64,000 nucleotides of DNA from Echinococcus granulosus (Eukaryota > Platyhelminthes > Cestoda > Cyclophyllidea > Taeniidae). The position numbers and the translations under genes were made by a program. Where the stretch lies: the NCBI RefSeq assembly GCF_000524195.1, contig NW_020170392.1:1320152-1384151 (forward strand), read 5' to 3'. This document shows positions 37,136 to 48,659 of this stretch, one piece after another (position 1 is the stretch's first letter; every line of letters starts with the position of its first letter). The notes below the pieces were generated by a model. That model saw only the letters and a program-made list of their open reading frames with translations. It did not search any database and was not told where the DNA came from.

Positions 37136-39840
37136 GTTATTGGCGATTTCTCATTAATCCACCATAGTATGGTGATTCAAACCATCTCTGTGTCGTCTCA
37201 CACCGTGGTCGTTTAAACAAAGTGATGCTATTTGATTTATTTAGCACATTGGATGCCTTTATCATGTTTGAAACATTGGCATTCAGAAATCAGACATAGG
37301 CCAGTAAACTTCGATTAATCTTGGTTATAAATTTAAAGTGATTAGAATATTCACGCAGCTAAAGATTTTGGTTGAAACCGTACAATGCAGAAATCTTCTC
37401 TACCTCTACCGCCACGGTCCACAGGTTGCATTGTATTTATTTGTCACTAGCTGCCATTGCTTCGTTCTATTTTACGTTTTGTTAGTTTCCTTCCACTTAC
37501 ATGTGTCACATATATGCGACGCTAGGGGTCAGGTAATAAGCCTAGGGCTTCACGTACAGGTGGAGCCGATTAGAAACGTACAAGCAGTTTGGACACATTC
37601 TCCATCGAAAATAAAAGTAATAGGTTCTTTAAAATGTGGACAAGAAAACAATGTTCAAACGGTTCATTCGTCTACAGACTAACTGCTTAATCAGAACCTG
37701 TTATTCGCCTTTATTTATTTACATCATTACATTGTGGTGCGGATTGAAGGGTTTGGTGGTGTTTACAGCTACTAGTTTGCAGTAAAAGAAACCAAATTCA
37801 AACTATACTTATTGCTTTATAAATTCTCTAGTTAGTTTTGCGGTCGCGTAATTTATGACGCTCAAGGCATTCTTCAACACTGCTTGTTCATAGAAGCCAA
37901 AATTGAATGACAGAAAAGGCTCGAAGCTCTCACAAAGACACAAGTTGGGAAAAGATTAATCCGGAGCCTTTCTAAAGCACTACATACCAGTGCGCTTGAT
38001 TTGGAAAATTGCATTTTTATTCTATGATGCCTTGTTATGGAGGCTTTTTCTTTATTATGTTGGCTTTAAAATGAGATCCTACAACTTTGGTAAATTCAAA
38101 TGCTTCTACCACCTATTTGAATTATTGGTTCATTCAACACTGGAAGCAGTGGCTATTTAAGGACCTTAAAACTACTTTTAAACATTCGATGACTGTATTA
38201 CTACTCCAGCACCTAAATCTCTTTTAAAGTTGTGGTTCGGTTAATCAGTGCTAAAGAAGGGCTCATTAGTAACGATTAAAAGGTGAAGGAGGCTACTGCC
38301 CTAATCAGGGGGCCAAAGCTGCGAAGACTCCGAGAGCCCAGGTAGAAAACTCCATTCTGTGACACAGCACTGTCGATACGTCATCGAAGAAACGGGTTCT
38401 TTTCAAAATAACACCATCATCATTGATCCTACTCCTATTTCTCCTATCAATCAATAGCCAGTCTTTTACCTTTACGCATTTTTGTCTTGTGGGTTCTCTC
38501 TTCCCGTTGCTCTATTAAGCATGTTTAAGTGTTGATTTTACCCTCAACCATTGGTTTGGAATGAGGCAAAACCAAACCTAATTCGCCTAGCTAAACAATA
38601 TACATGGGTTGTTTTTTTTGCTTGAGAGCTAGAACTCGTTCGTTGGAAAACATTTGTGGTTTCCACAATGATGAGAAAGTGACTAATTTGGATTTTAAAA
38701 CTGAAGTTAACTTCTTTACTTACTCACAAGTTACGAAGGAGGAGTTAATTAGGGTGTAGATGAGTTTTTTGTTTTACCAAATAAAACTCATACTACACAA
38801 TACACTGGCAGTTGAGATTGACAGCACTCTTTCAAGAGTTGAAGCAGTAGCTGTCAGGTGAGTGGACTAATGAATGGTGAAATGTACGCGGTTGTCTCTG
38901 GCACACCCCCAGTCTTTACACCTAAATTTTCCGTCATGTTAGCTCAAAATTGGAGTCATTTGACACGTGCGTGTCAGCCTTGAGTGTGCCTAAAATCATA
39001 AAGGACGCCGATCAAGCAAAAATTCTTCTACCCGTTTTTGCTATCTTTTTTGGATTTCACTGCAATCCACTTAGGCGTACACATCCACAAGTCCGAAGGA
39101 TTTTTTTAATATTGTATTATAAAATAAAAATTGAGTAATTTTCCGAGTTGCTATACTTAACTCAAGCGCAAATCAAACGACCAAGTAGTTGACTTTTTTC
39201 ATTTTTAAAAAGCAATTTTGCATTGTAATGAAAACCTAATGAAATGAATCTTTACTGTCTCCAGCATCAAAACCACATTGGGAAATTTCACCCGCTTTAA
39301 TCACCCTCCTTTAAGGCAGCGGCCGACTACACAAAAAAATTGAATTCCAAAACGGATTTAAGACTGCCTTTTCCGCCTCCTTGACCACTTAAAAAAAGTA
39401 CAAAACCAACTTCATTTAAGTAACCGCCCCCCTTCCGATTCCCTGGCTTAGAAACTCCGGGTGGAGGACGTTACAAACAAAATTATTCACCAAAAGCCAG
39501 TAGCCATTCTTCGCTCCGATCAAAAAGTAGTTTTTGAGTACACTACCTAATTACTTAGCCACAAATCAAAATCAAACCGCTCCAACGTTCAACGCATAAT
39601 TGCAGGCACAAGTCACTGGCAGAATGTAGGCATGACAACTAATGGGAATTTGAGGGACGCCCACTTTTCAAGCGTCTACATGCCTATTATTTGCTTTAAA
39701 AAATTTTAACGCTTGCCTATGTCACAGAAGTTTATAAACATGTCGAAAATCACCACACACATTAAATCATTTTTACCCCGATTATAGTGTAAAAATAACA
39801 CTGCTGACTCCCCATTTGCATCTTTAAACCTTTATAAATA
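37136..39840. other. Intergenic stretch between the SUEL-lectin gene and the inverted repeat
   Basis: No supported gene. The open frame at 37338-37682 is hydrophobic by chance AT/T content and has no signal for a real start. Confidence 0.55.
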
Positions 39841-40160
39841 GTTTTGCAACTAAAACTGATATCTGCATACCACAGTTCAAACGTGAGCTCAGGGGTTGCT
39901 CCGGCTTGCGAATTCAACCACTCTACTACAGTTGACTCCTCCAAAACCACGTGTAAAGATACCAGTTGAAAGTAAGTGGAAATGATTTGTTATCTGAGCG
40001 GAAGTGGTCTGCCATCGAAAGGACACGTGAAATGATGCGCTGCGCATTATACGCAATGAGATGAATAAAATTGGGCGGTTGGCGTGATGGGAAGGGATAA
40101 TCTCATGTAACCGACAAAGCTGATGCAATTTTTGAGATGGCTCGCCACAGTGACTCATTA
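39841..40160 (+). repeat. Left arm of a 320-bp perfect inverted repeat
   Basis: Reading base by base, 39841-40160 is the exact reverse complement of 41475-41794, with no mismatch that I can find. The outer end is GTTTTGCAAC and the inner end TGACTCATTA. The 89-aa frame seen in both arms on opposite strands is a by-product of the duplication, not a gene. The outer flanks (AAATA on the left, GTGAT on the right) show no target-site duplication. Confidence 0.9.
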
Positions 40161-41474
40161 GAGGGACTGTAAAGGACTCTTGGAGGCACGTGATAGTTTA
40201 CATGCATTATTTGGCATTGATGTTTACCAGTTTCTCTGTGTGGTAGCTAACATTACTGTGCTTCGTGCTACTTCCCCCTTAATTCGAAGCCCTACATCAG
40301 AAGTGTCAATTGTTTGCTTTGTGAGTCGATTTGAGCTAATTTTTAAGGTCGCAGAGGGCGGCTTATGGTCAAAGTTGCTGTGGAGCAGCTAGAGAAGGTG
40401 CAGTAGCGGGATGCACGACTCATAAACAAGTGGGAAATACCCTCTGTTCTCAATTATGAAGAACTACGTGTTGTCATTGCCGTGTCACAGGCGACTTTCA
40501 ATAATGTTTGACGAAATAAGCGATGAAGCACTTTGCATCTGCATCACATCGGAAGGGGAAATCTTAAAGGATGCTAAGCAAGTAGTTTAACTTACGTTCA
40601 GAGGGCACCCATTTCCCTTTTTGCGTCTTTCACGTGAAAGATGGGAGATTGCTTGGTGAGTGAATAGTGATGAGATAAGTCTTCTATCCTTTTACATTGC
40701 AACATTTGTTAAGCAAAAGAAGATGTCACTAGTTATCTCCTAATAACCCACTCAATACTCAGACCACACTTCTAAGGCAGGCGCCACGCCTTCCCAAGAG
40801 AACTACAGTTTGTGTGAGTATGGGTGTGTATGTGCTTGGTGGAGTGCAGAGGGAAGAGCTCAAGAGGAGTATCCTGCTGAACGCTAGGCAGCAGCCAAGA
40901 CTGCGATATTCGGACTCAACACAACAAGAACGTGTGCAAGAACAGCTTTTTATTCGAGAACCTGATAGAACTAATCATCTATTAAAAGGAAAGTTTTATC
41001 TTAAAAAAAGCATGGAGCCTCACCCCGCACACCGCAAAATTGACCCGTGAGAAGATTTGCGCCTCAATTTGGAAGCGGGAATGGATGAATAGGGGGGTGG
41101 AAAAGAGAGGAAGAGAGGCGATAATACCTCATTCTTATCCGTCCATGTCCATCTAATGATATTTCTTCAAGACGTAAGTGAAAACTATCACTCTTGGAAG
41201 GTAAAAGTGGAATTCAAACGGATGTGTCCAGGAGTGAGTTTGTGTATAGTTGGGAAAGGGTTTTGCATTAAAGTGGTGGTTACTTCAAGAATTATAATAC
41301 TATAGTAAGATTTCTACAACACTTTAATGTCTGGTTTAAAAGCTGGACGATCCTTTCAGATTGCGTTCTAACATCAAAGTGTTTGTTTGCTATTATGGTC
41401 TATTTACCGAACCCACTTTTACCATTAAATTAAAGGCAAAAAACGGCACGAATATTCGTGCCAAAGAATCCATG
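40161..41474. other. 1.3-kb spacer between the inverted repeat arms
   Basis: No transposase, reverse transcriptase or other coding domain was recognised. The open frames at 40180-40392 and 40814-41050 are short and carry no motifs. An 18-bp palindrome sits at its right end (41445-41462). Confidence 0.5.
41445..41462. repeat. 18-bp perfect palindrome beside the right inverted-repeat arm
   Basis: GGCACGAATATTCGTGCC is fully self-complementary and ends 12 bp before the right arm starts at 41475. I found no matching palindrome next to the left arm's inner end. Confidence 0.75.
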
Positions 41475-41794
41475 TAATGAGTCACTGTGGCGAGCCATCT
41501 CAAAAATTGCATCAGCTTTGTCGGTTACATGAGATTATCCCTTCCCATCACGCCAACCGCCCAATTTTATTCATCTCATTGCGTATAATGCGCAGCGCAT
41601 CATTTCACGTGTCCTTTCGATGGCAGACCACTTCCGCTCAGATAACAAATCATTTCCACTTACTTTCAACTGGTATCTTTACACGTGGTTTTGGAGGAGT
41701 CAACTGTAGTAGAGTGGTTGAATTCGCAAGCCGGAGCAACCCCTGAGCTCACGTTTGAACTGTGGTATGCAGATATCAGTTTTAGTTGCAAAAC
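41475..41794 (-). repeat. Right arm of the 320-bp perfect inverted repeat
   Basis: Exact reverse complement of 39841-40160. It ends 147 bp downstream of the coactosin-like stop codon, beyond that gene's probable poly(A) signal. Complete identity means a very recent event, gene conversion, or an assembly error. Confidence 0.9.
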
Positions 41795-41878
41795 GTGATC
41801 TACCGACAGAATAAGCTGCCAAGTTTGTTTATCATGCTAAAAACTCAAACTACTTTGTGCAAAATTGGAAATAGGGGA

Positions 41879-41884
41879 TTTATT
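41879..41884 (-). terminator. Candidate polyadenylation signal of the coactosin-like gene
   Basis: AATAAA on the minus strand (TTTATT on plus), about 58 bp beyond the stop codon at 41942-41944. Confidence 0.5.
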
Positions 41885-41941
41885 AGGTATTGTAAGATTT
41901 TTAGGGTATGATCATGGAGGAGGTACTTTGACACTGGGCAT

Positions 41942-44900
41942 TTAACCGCGACCGTAATTAGCACCACCTGCTTTCCTCATCGCCTCCTCCACAGCCTCTT
42001 GTCTGCACTCGGACACCTCACTGTAGGTGAGATCTACCGCGAAGCTCTAAAAAAATCATTCAAAAAATTAAAAAAATGTAAATCACTTATCAAATTTGTG
42101 TTGGGCAAGCTTATTGTCTTATCTATGATGCTATCATTAAAAGTGTTTGTAGATGTAGATGGAAATTCTTCTTTCTAATTTATGTGTTTGGAACAAAGGC
42201 AAAAATTTCCTTTTTTATTACTACCCACTTTAGCTAAGCCCACGTATTGATGGAGTAGTCTAAAGAGCCATTTTCTCTACTTAGAAGATTATTGTTCTAT
42301 AAGTATTTTAGAACTTCTGCAAAATTATCAAATCTTCTTTAAAACCACAAAGTTTACCACGCATAATAAATTCACGTTTGCATACGTCCTTGAGACGTCA
42401 CCACCATTAAAGATTGCACTCTTGCCAACGAATTTAAGATACCCAACTGCCTAAATTCTATACACCGAAATATTTTTTGCAAAAGGTGCGGAAAATGTTG
42501 AAATAATTTGTGATGCACGGCATTCTTAACTTCTCAAAAAAAAAATTTTTCCCTAACTGTTTGCAGGTCACTCAATCGCCACGCAGTCGGTGTTATTGGC
42601 GGTAACCGTTGGTGAATCACTCGGCCATTTATGACGGAGTCAACAAGAAGGCCTTAAAATTAAATTCTTCCAAGCGGTCCCAGAGACAGAAGGGGCGTGT
42701 TAATTTAAAAAATAAAACATCAGAAAATCTTTAATAAGATAGAGTTTGCTAGCCCCTACTGCAACGATACAGCTTGTAGTCTTACGTTCGCTTAATTACT
42801 TGAACAAGAAAGGTGCTAGAGTTACACAGTTACTGGTTCCAAGTCGCTACAACTTTGTTTTGATTTGGAATAAAAGGCAGCATGCCCAACAGACCATTAT
42901 CACCACAACTACAAGGCATGCCACTTGTACGAATGTGAGTTTTGCTAGACTATAATTGCTCTAAAGTGCTGTTTATGGGCTTTTTAGTGGAAAGAAAAGG
43001 CCATGACAAATATTATCACTTTTAATTCTGAGGAATTCTTCAGGTAAGCGTCAAGCGCAGGTTTTTTACTGGAAATATGCATTTGCAGTAACGAAAACCG
43101 TTTAAATTCACGAAAGGCTCCGAGTAAAAAGAATGTAAAATTCGTCTTAGCAAGCACCAGACGCATCAAATTCACCGAGGGAAAAAACTGAGCTTGATTT
43201 TTGGTTTAAAATAGCATTTCCAATTATTTGACTTGGCAAGCAATTTATGGAAATTTATAGTCATAAAAAATTGTTTCAAGACATCAAAGGATGTTTCAGT
43301 CGTTTAAGGCAAAAGCATATTCTACTAAAAAGACATTTCTCGAAGCATTTTTTGCATCTTAGTTAAAAAAACACCTTATTCATTTGCCACAAAGAAATAT
43401 ATGCTTCAAATTGCGAATCAAACTTCATTTTATTTTTGTTCCAAAATTTCTAATACATAATATGCTTTAAGGTAAGGTTATTCACGCAATGTGAACTACC
43501 ACTTTCTTAGTTGTAAATAAAGTACGGGTTCTTTTGTTAAAAAACTGACAAATCATTTAAATCTTGGATCAAACTAGGACCAAAAATTATATCGTTATGT
43601 AAAAACGCAAAGTCGTTACGCAAACTGCATCGGTGTGCAGCATAAATTCTTTCATTTAAGAGAAGATCTCTAAAAAATATGTAATTCAACACAGAAGGTC
43701 CACTTCCTTACTGCCTTCTGGGTTCAAATTTTAGCACGAGTGGTCCCTTTTTAAGACAAATATCAGGGGAAGGTATTTCAAAAGTGCATTTACAATGACG
43801 CGTGATAGCACAACTTTATTATGGCAAAATCTCCGTTGTTCAAGTACTTTGAGGTTAAATGACACTTAATTTTACCTAGCAATTAATCAGGATTTCAACA
43901 AATCCCTTTTGAAAAACTGCTTTCAGAAGCAAAATAAAGCGTTATTTAAGTAGGAGCGGTACTTTTTCCAAAAAACGCAATAAGTGTAGTCTAAAAGTGG
44001 ATACGGCTTCAGTCACATTTATCTAATTACAAAACGTTGCTACTAAGTAAACTCTTCACAAAGTTTTGACGTTTAAACGGGGGTGGTTTCGGATTTTATC
44101 GGAAAATCTTACTGCTAAAATGGCTAAACTCCACCAGAAATAAATATCACTGCCGCGGATTAACTTGTAGAAAATTGTGCCTACTTAAGCTGATTAAGTA
44201 GGCATACCTGAATACACTCCTTGATTCGGGATTTTTCAGAGGCTACTAGACCCTTTCGGATAGGTTTGCAGTCGTTGCCGATCCACGTAATGAGACCGAA
44301 TTTAGCACGTTTGCTCATCTCGTCTCCTACTGTTAGCCGTACGAAGAAAAAGGCTCGAGTGCTTGGGTCCAGGAATGTGTGGATCTCGCCGAAAGATGTA
44401 CCCTTCGCTATTACTGTCAACTCTCCGTCCCGATCACCGACACATATCCTAGAGTGCAAACGCAGCAGCAAAAAAAGTTAGTATCTAATAGTAGATATTT
44501 TCCGTGGTAATGAAGGGTACTTAAATGGCTCCGATTTTTTTACAAACCAGTATCTAAAAATAGCACAAAAGACTAAACAAAATTTGAAATATTAGTAAGC
44601 GCCGTTAGTCGGTATTTATGAAAAAAGTATTTTACGTAAATAAAGCCTATATCTTGCCTTTGCGGCACAAATAAGCATAGCTTGCAAAATTTTGCTGTAA
44701 TGAGGAGAAAGACACCACATTACGACCAATTTTCCGTCCACTAGTTAATCCACTCCGCAAATACCACTTGGTTCATTATGATTTAATTTTGATCAGCTCA
44801 ATCCTTTATATGTAAGCTCTCCGTATAACATTATTTACTTTTCGGGAGTTTCAATCATGCCTCTATATAGCAACATATTTGATCGTTTAAAAGATTGTTT

Positions 44901-45481
44901 CTGGTATAAGTTAAAGGAGTTTTTTATGAAATTTTATTAATGTACTTATTCGTCTCCATCGCGAAAGCAAATTGTGCAATCGCGGAGTTTCACATTCAAA
45001 ATGTTACAGAGGTTACACCGGCCTCACTAAGTCTAACACCTTTTTTTCTATCTACAATTAATTCATTTATATCAGATCTCATTCTCGTTTTCGACGTTTT
45101 GACCAGTTAAAAGGCACCCTAAAGAACAACTGTTTTGGCCACTCAATGACATTCAGAGGTTATCTATTCACCCATTTGAACCTTGAATATCGTCTAGAAT
45201 CTACTGATCCGCTGTATTTTGCTCTTTAGACTCATTGCTCGTCTATTCCTCCAAAACACAAACTACTATCATTCGTCTGTACTAAGCAACGTAGAGTCTG
45301 AATTTGTGTAGCATTTGTATCTAGTCTTAAAGTTGCCAAACTCCCCATGTTGCTTGCGACTGTGGCTGCCTTTCAAAAATCATAATGAGGAATGAGCTGC
45401 TTACCATGTCGTATCCATGCTATCATCGCGAACTTCCTTGTAGGCGGCGCTTATCGTCTCCTTGTTGATAGTAGCAATCAT
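41942..45481 (-). CDS. COTL1: Coactosin-like F-actin-binding protein (ADF-H domain), 3 exons
   Basis: Exons in transcript order are 45405-45481, 44208-44448 and 41942-42046. Phases are 2 then 0, the total is 423 nt and the product 140 aa, against 142 aa in human COTL1. Exon 1 encodes [20 protein letters not shown], matching the family start; exon 2 encodes [20 protein letters not shown] followed by ITWIG, the most conserved part of the domain; exon 3 ends [11 protein letters not shown] like the human [12 protein letters not shown] tail. Donors are TG|GTAAGC and CAG|GTATGC; acceptors CTCTAG and TTTTAG. Coactosins are cytoplasmic ADF-homology proteins that bind filamentous actin without severing it. 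Introns are 956 and 2161 bp. The human symbol is used for orientation. Confidence 0.93.
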
Positions 45482-46461
45482 GGATCTGTGAAAAAAATAC
45501 CGCTGTTTGTGGCAGTTTCCAATGCGTTTAGAAGACTCCCAAATGCACTTCGCACTATTAAATCCCCAGATGTTAAAATTCGTGTTGAACTAACCTAAGG
45601 AGCCACGACTCTTCAAACCACTCTCACTGCATCATCGCAAAAACCAGTATATTTCATTTCTGCTTTAAACAGTTTGACTTTCTATGTTCGAAGTAGGGGT
45701 TTGTGGCTGAACTTGAACCACTTGGTCGTCCCCAAAAAAGCAGCTTTATTTATTTGTGATCAAAAAGTAGAAACATTAAAGGAGCTCAATATTCAACTCA
45801 ATAATGTAAATTTCATCAGGCGTTAAATGGTCACCTCTTACCTATCAGGAGTACCGACTAACGTAATGGGGATGCTAATATCATCTCTGCCCAATTAAAT
45901 GTAAAAAGCAATTTGAAATTTAAACTTTTTCAATATTTTTAAGTGTCTGATCAATTTGAGTTTGATTAGAAAAAAATAAGTACGAACTTCAAAGTGGTCG
46001 TAGATTAAATTCTTCAGATTTTTATCAAGTTAGAAGTTGAATGTATAGTCTTCACTGTGTAGAGCATAGTACCAAAAACTTAAGGGGTTGTAAGGATTGG
46101 TTGTGTCTGTACCACTGCAATAATGGTTGTAACCAGGTAACCTAATGGTGTCATGATCAACGTAAGTATTCACCCTCTCATGTGAAACAAGTTTAGTGAG
46201 TTTTGGAAAAATGTTTATTGACCTTTTTTTTCATCATGGAGACCTCCTCAGCAGTAACGTCAGATACGCCGAGTTGTCTACGCCAGGGATGTCGCAATGT
46301 AAAAAGTAAACTTTGTAATACAGGCACCAAACTGCTCGTCCTGTTTCATTGTAAGGCTTGACATAAAGAGTTCTGTCATCAGGAATGTAGTAAAGCTGTG
46401 GAATTTGCAGGGGAGTAATGTGGTGTGCCCATGAAATAAGACTACCTTGTTGATGTGAGGG
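45482..46461. other. Upstream region of the coactosin-like gene, no other gene seen
   Basis: This 1-kb stretch separates the coactosin-like start codon from the 3' end of the next minus-strand gene. It probably holds the coactosin-like 5' UTR and promoter. No clear TATA or CCAAT element stood out close to the start codon. Confidence 0.4.
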
Positions 46462-47090
46462 TTATAAAAGTCCTCCATTACAAGAATGCGTGAATTTAAA
46501 GACAGTTGCGACACTGGCCAACCTCGCTGTCTGGCTCTTAAAAGTTGGTATTTCAGGGCAAGATTTTGGGACATTCAAATACTATAAGTGTGCAAATGTA
46601 TCAAATGCCAGGGCATTACTAGATGATTGGTGAGTTAAGTACTGACTTTCCGATATTGCAATGCTGAAATCATCAGTTGATAGTATTGTTTTCGAGCAAA
46701 ACATTCGCGGAGCAGTAAGTGGCTATTCCAGGACTGAGAAACTTGAACTAAGCTTATGCAACCCTTACTGGTTTGATTAGGTTTTCTGGGTATACCTGGA
46801 CTTGTTTCACTCGTTCATGAATCGGGTCGTATGGATCCGAAATCCAATCCAGACAACTGTAAATTTAAGGAATGAAGATAAGCATCTGAATACCTTAACG
46901 CTGATCGCTTTGCTAACATTTCACTAAGGTGGAGCTGATAATCCTCCAAGCAACTCTCCAAACCGGAGCATATCTTGCGCTTAGTCTGTGTAAGCAATTA
47001 GAAGTGGGTCGTGATATAGTGGATCATTATGATAGCACAATCCATTACCGAATGTTTTGTGCTATTCGATGGCCCATACCCATAGGGCAT
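46462..47090 (-). CDS. Unrecognised 133-aa protein, 5 exons with short introns
   Basis: Exons in transcript order are 47049-47090, 46894-46985, 46796-46856, 46647-46733 and 46462-46581. Introns are 63, 37, 62 and 65 bp, all GT-AG with pyrimidine-rich acceptors. Phases are 0, 2, 0, 0 and the total is 402 nt. The start is ATG in the context AAACCAATGC, giving MPYGYGPSNSTKHS. The middle is helical and charged (SGLESCLEDYQLHLSEMLAK), followed by LDWISDPYDPIHERVKQ and SWNSHLLLRECFARKQYYQL. I cannot place it in a family; the W..SH pattern with short helices faintly recalls small ciliary microtubule-inner proteins, which is only a guess. The last exon is the least certain part. Confidence 0.65.
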
Positions 47091-47254
47091 TGGTTTGTCT
47101 TGAAGGCTACTTGCCACTTTCAAAAGCTAATCAAAGTTAGAGCGTTAATTGGGCGATGCCTCGTATGTTGCATTTGGTCCGGTTACTTGGAAATAAATGC
47201 ACCGCTTTCTTCCAAAGCGCTCGTGTCTACTATTTGTCGACTATTTAAATTAGC

Positions 47255-47488
47255 TTAAAGTATAGGAGCAATTAGAAGTTGATCATCCTTATGAGATTTA
47301 GGAAAAAGAACCCACAAAACCTGTAAAAATACTGAAAAAATGAAACTAATATTAAGGTGATACTAGGTGATGGTATCAGAGACAAACGGGTACTTACACG
47401 AAGAGAAGAAGTCAATCCTTCAAGACCGATGCTTGCGTCAGCCGATATCGTTAGGTCACATAAACGCACCTTCATCCTTATAAGGAGA
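47255..47488 (-). CDS. Two coding-like exons of an unresolved minus-strand gene (3' end)
   Basis: Exon 47398-47488 follows the acceptor CGTCTCACTCAG, encodes MKVRLCDLTISADASIGLEG and a little more, and ends at the strong donor CGT|GTAAGT. A 77-bp intron leads through TTTTTACAG to exon 47255-47320, which encodes LWVLFPKSHKDDQLLIAPIL and then TAA. Upstream exons are needed, since the first exon starts in mid-codon. A possible preceding exon ends AAGTGCAG|GTAAAT at about 47703 and keeps phase. No family was recognised. Confidence 0.4.
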
Positions 47489-47873
47489 CTGAGTGAGACG
47501 TGTGCCCCACTCTCATAGGTCAATTGACGAGGCACGCAAGCAATCACGATGTGATCCACGAATCACCGGCGCTCAACTCTACACAAAAAACCCGAGGGCC
47601 TAGTCAGTTTTGGGTAACACCTCGACTCAAATTCTGGTACATTTTATAGGGCATATGTTCTTTTCATCACCATAAGACTACCTGCTCATATTTGATAATT
47701 TACCTGCACTTTTGGGGTTTCGGAAACACCCTTCTAAATGAACCTCATTTCGTTTTTAGATTAATGATAAACAGATAAGCATCCGCCCATAAGTCGACAA
47801 CATCCTAAGCTTTATCTAACCTAATTGATGAACAAAGTTGTCAAAGTTTATCTATTGGTTGGATGTGAACCGA

Positions 47874-48455
47874 TCAGAAGGCTTCAAGTAGCTTAAGATG
47901 ATCTTCAAACAGTCTTGCTATTGTTATTATCTCATGACGATTACTGCCAACGAAATGGATTTCGTCGGCTGAACGTGTGCTACAAGCCTGTGCCGCCAAG
48001 GTGCTTCAAATGGGAGTTTTCCTGCTCCTCAAATTTTTGCAACAGACAGGACTGTATCCTTATTCTAAATGCAGGAAACCGGTGTTTCTCATAACTGCTG
48101 CTAACTAAAGGTAGGCGAACTGAAAGACCTTAGGGAACAACTACCGATACACAGAGTGGGAGCTTAACGCATGCTTCTTTTAATTTTTCCCCAGATTTCT
48201 TAAGATCTTCGAGAAACCTACTCCACTATTGTGTTTTTTTTACGATTTCTAAAATTCAACTCTCCAAAAATGCACGAGTAGGGTGTTAAGTGAACCAAAT
48301 TAGGGGTAGTTTCGAGGTTGAAAACCTTTTCGATAGAACTGTGTAAATGGATATCCTACCACATTGCTCACATTTTCTGGTGACCTAAAATGTTTAAACC
48401 AGCTCAAGACAGCCCATCGTTCTCTGAAAGTGGTAGAATCATCCCTTTCCATCAT
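47874..48455 (-). CDS. Coding-like exons next to the divergent promoter (tentative 73-aa protein)
   Basis: A phase-consistent chain is 48385-48455, 47984-48064 and 47874-47943, 222 nt in all. It starts MMERDDSTTFRERWAVLSWF, continues through SCLLQKFEEQENSHLKHLGG and ends TGFNRHEIITIARLFEDHLK plus six residues and TGA. The TGFNRHEI..IARLF segment resembles the N-terminal helix of calaxin-type (EFCAB1) EF-hand proteins, but no DxDxDG calcium loop follows. The first exon could alternatively end at the donor AAT|GTGAGC. It may belong to one gene together with 47255-47488. Real exons seem likely; the joining is uncertain. Confidence 0.35.
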
Positions 48456-48481
48456 AAATTTCAAACGTCCGGTCGTCTTCA

Positions 48482-48526
48482 ACGCTTATTGGCTAACGTG
48501 CTCGGTCTGATGAGCCAATAGGCGTT
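48482..48526. promoter_or_regulatory. Divergent promoter with an inverted CCAAT pair
   Basis: Two 13-bp arms, 48482-48494 (ACGCTTATTGGCT) and 48514-48526 (AGCCAATAGGCGT), are reverse complements except at one base. Each carries a CCAAT box. They lie between the minus-strand start at about 48455 and the receptor kinase start at 48660. A 14-bp palindrome (CGCACGCGCGTGCG) is at 48577-48590. No TATA box was seen. Confidence 0.5.
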
Positions 48527-48576
48527 GTGGAGGAGCGGAGAACACAGCAGATGCACATCATCGTCCATTACACTGT

Positions 48577-48590
48577 CGCACGCGCGTGCG
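48577..48590. repeat. 14-bp GC-rich palindrome in the promoter
   Basis: CGCACGCGCGTGCG is self-complementary and lies 70 bp upstream of the receptor kinase start codon, within the divergent promoter. Confidence 0.6.
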
Positions 48591-48659
48591 AATACGCTTT
48601 CACCTTTAATCATTCATCGCTAGCGTGTCTCGATGCGCATGTTCACGTGACTGCTCGAT

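Noticed and set aside
39889..41746. Identical 89-aa proteins on opposite strands
   Set aside because: They are the same stretch read from the two arms of the inverted repeat; not independent evidence of a gene.
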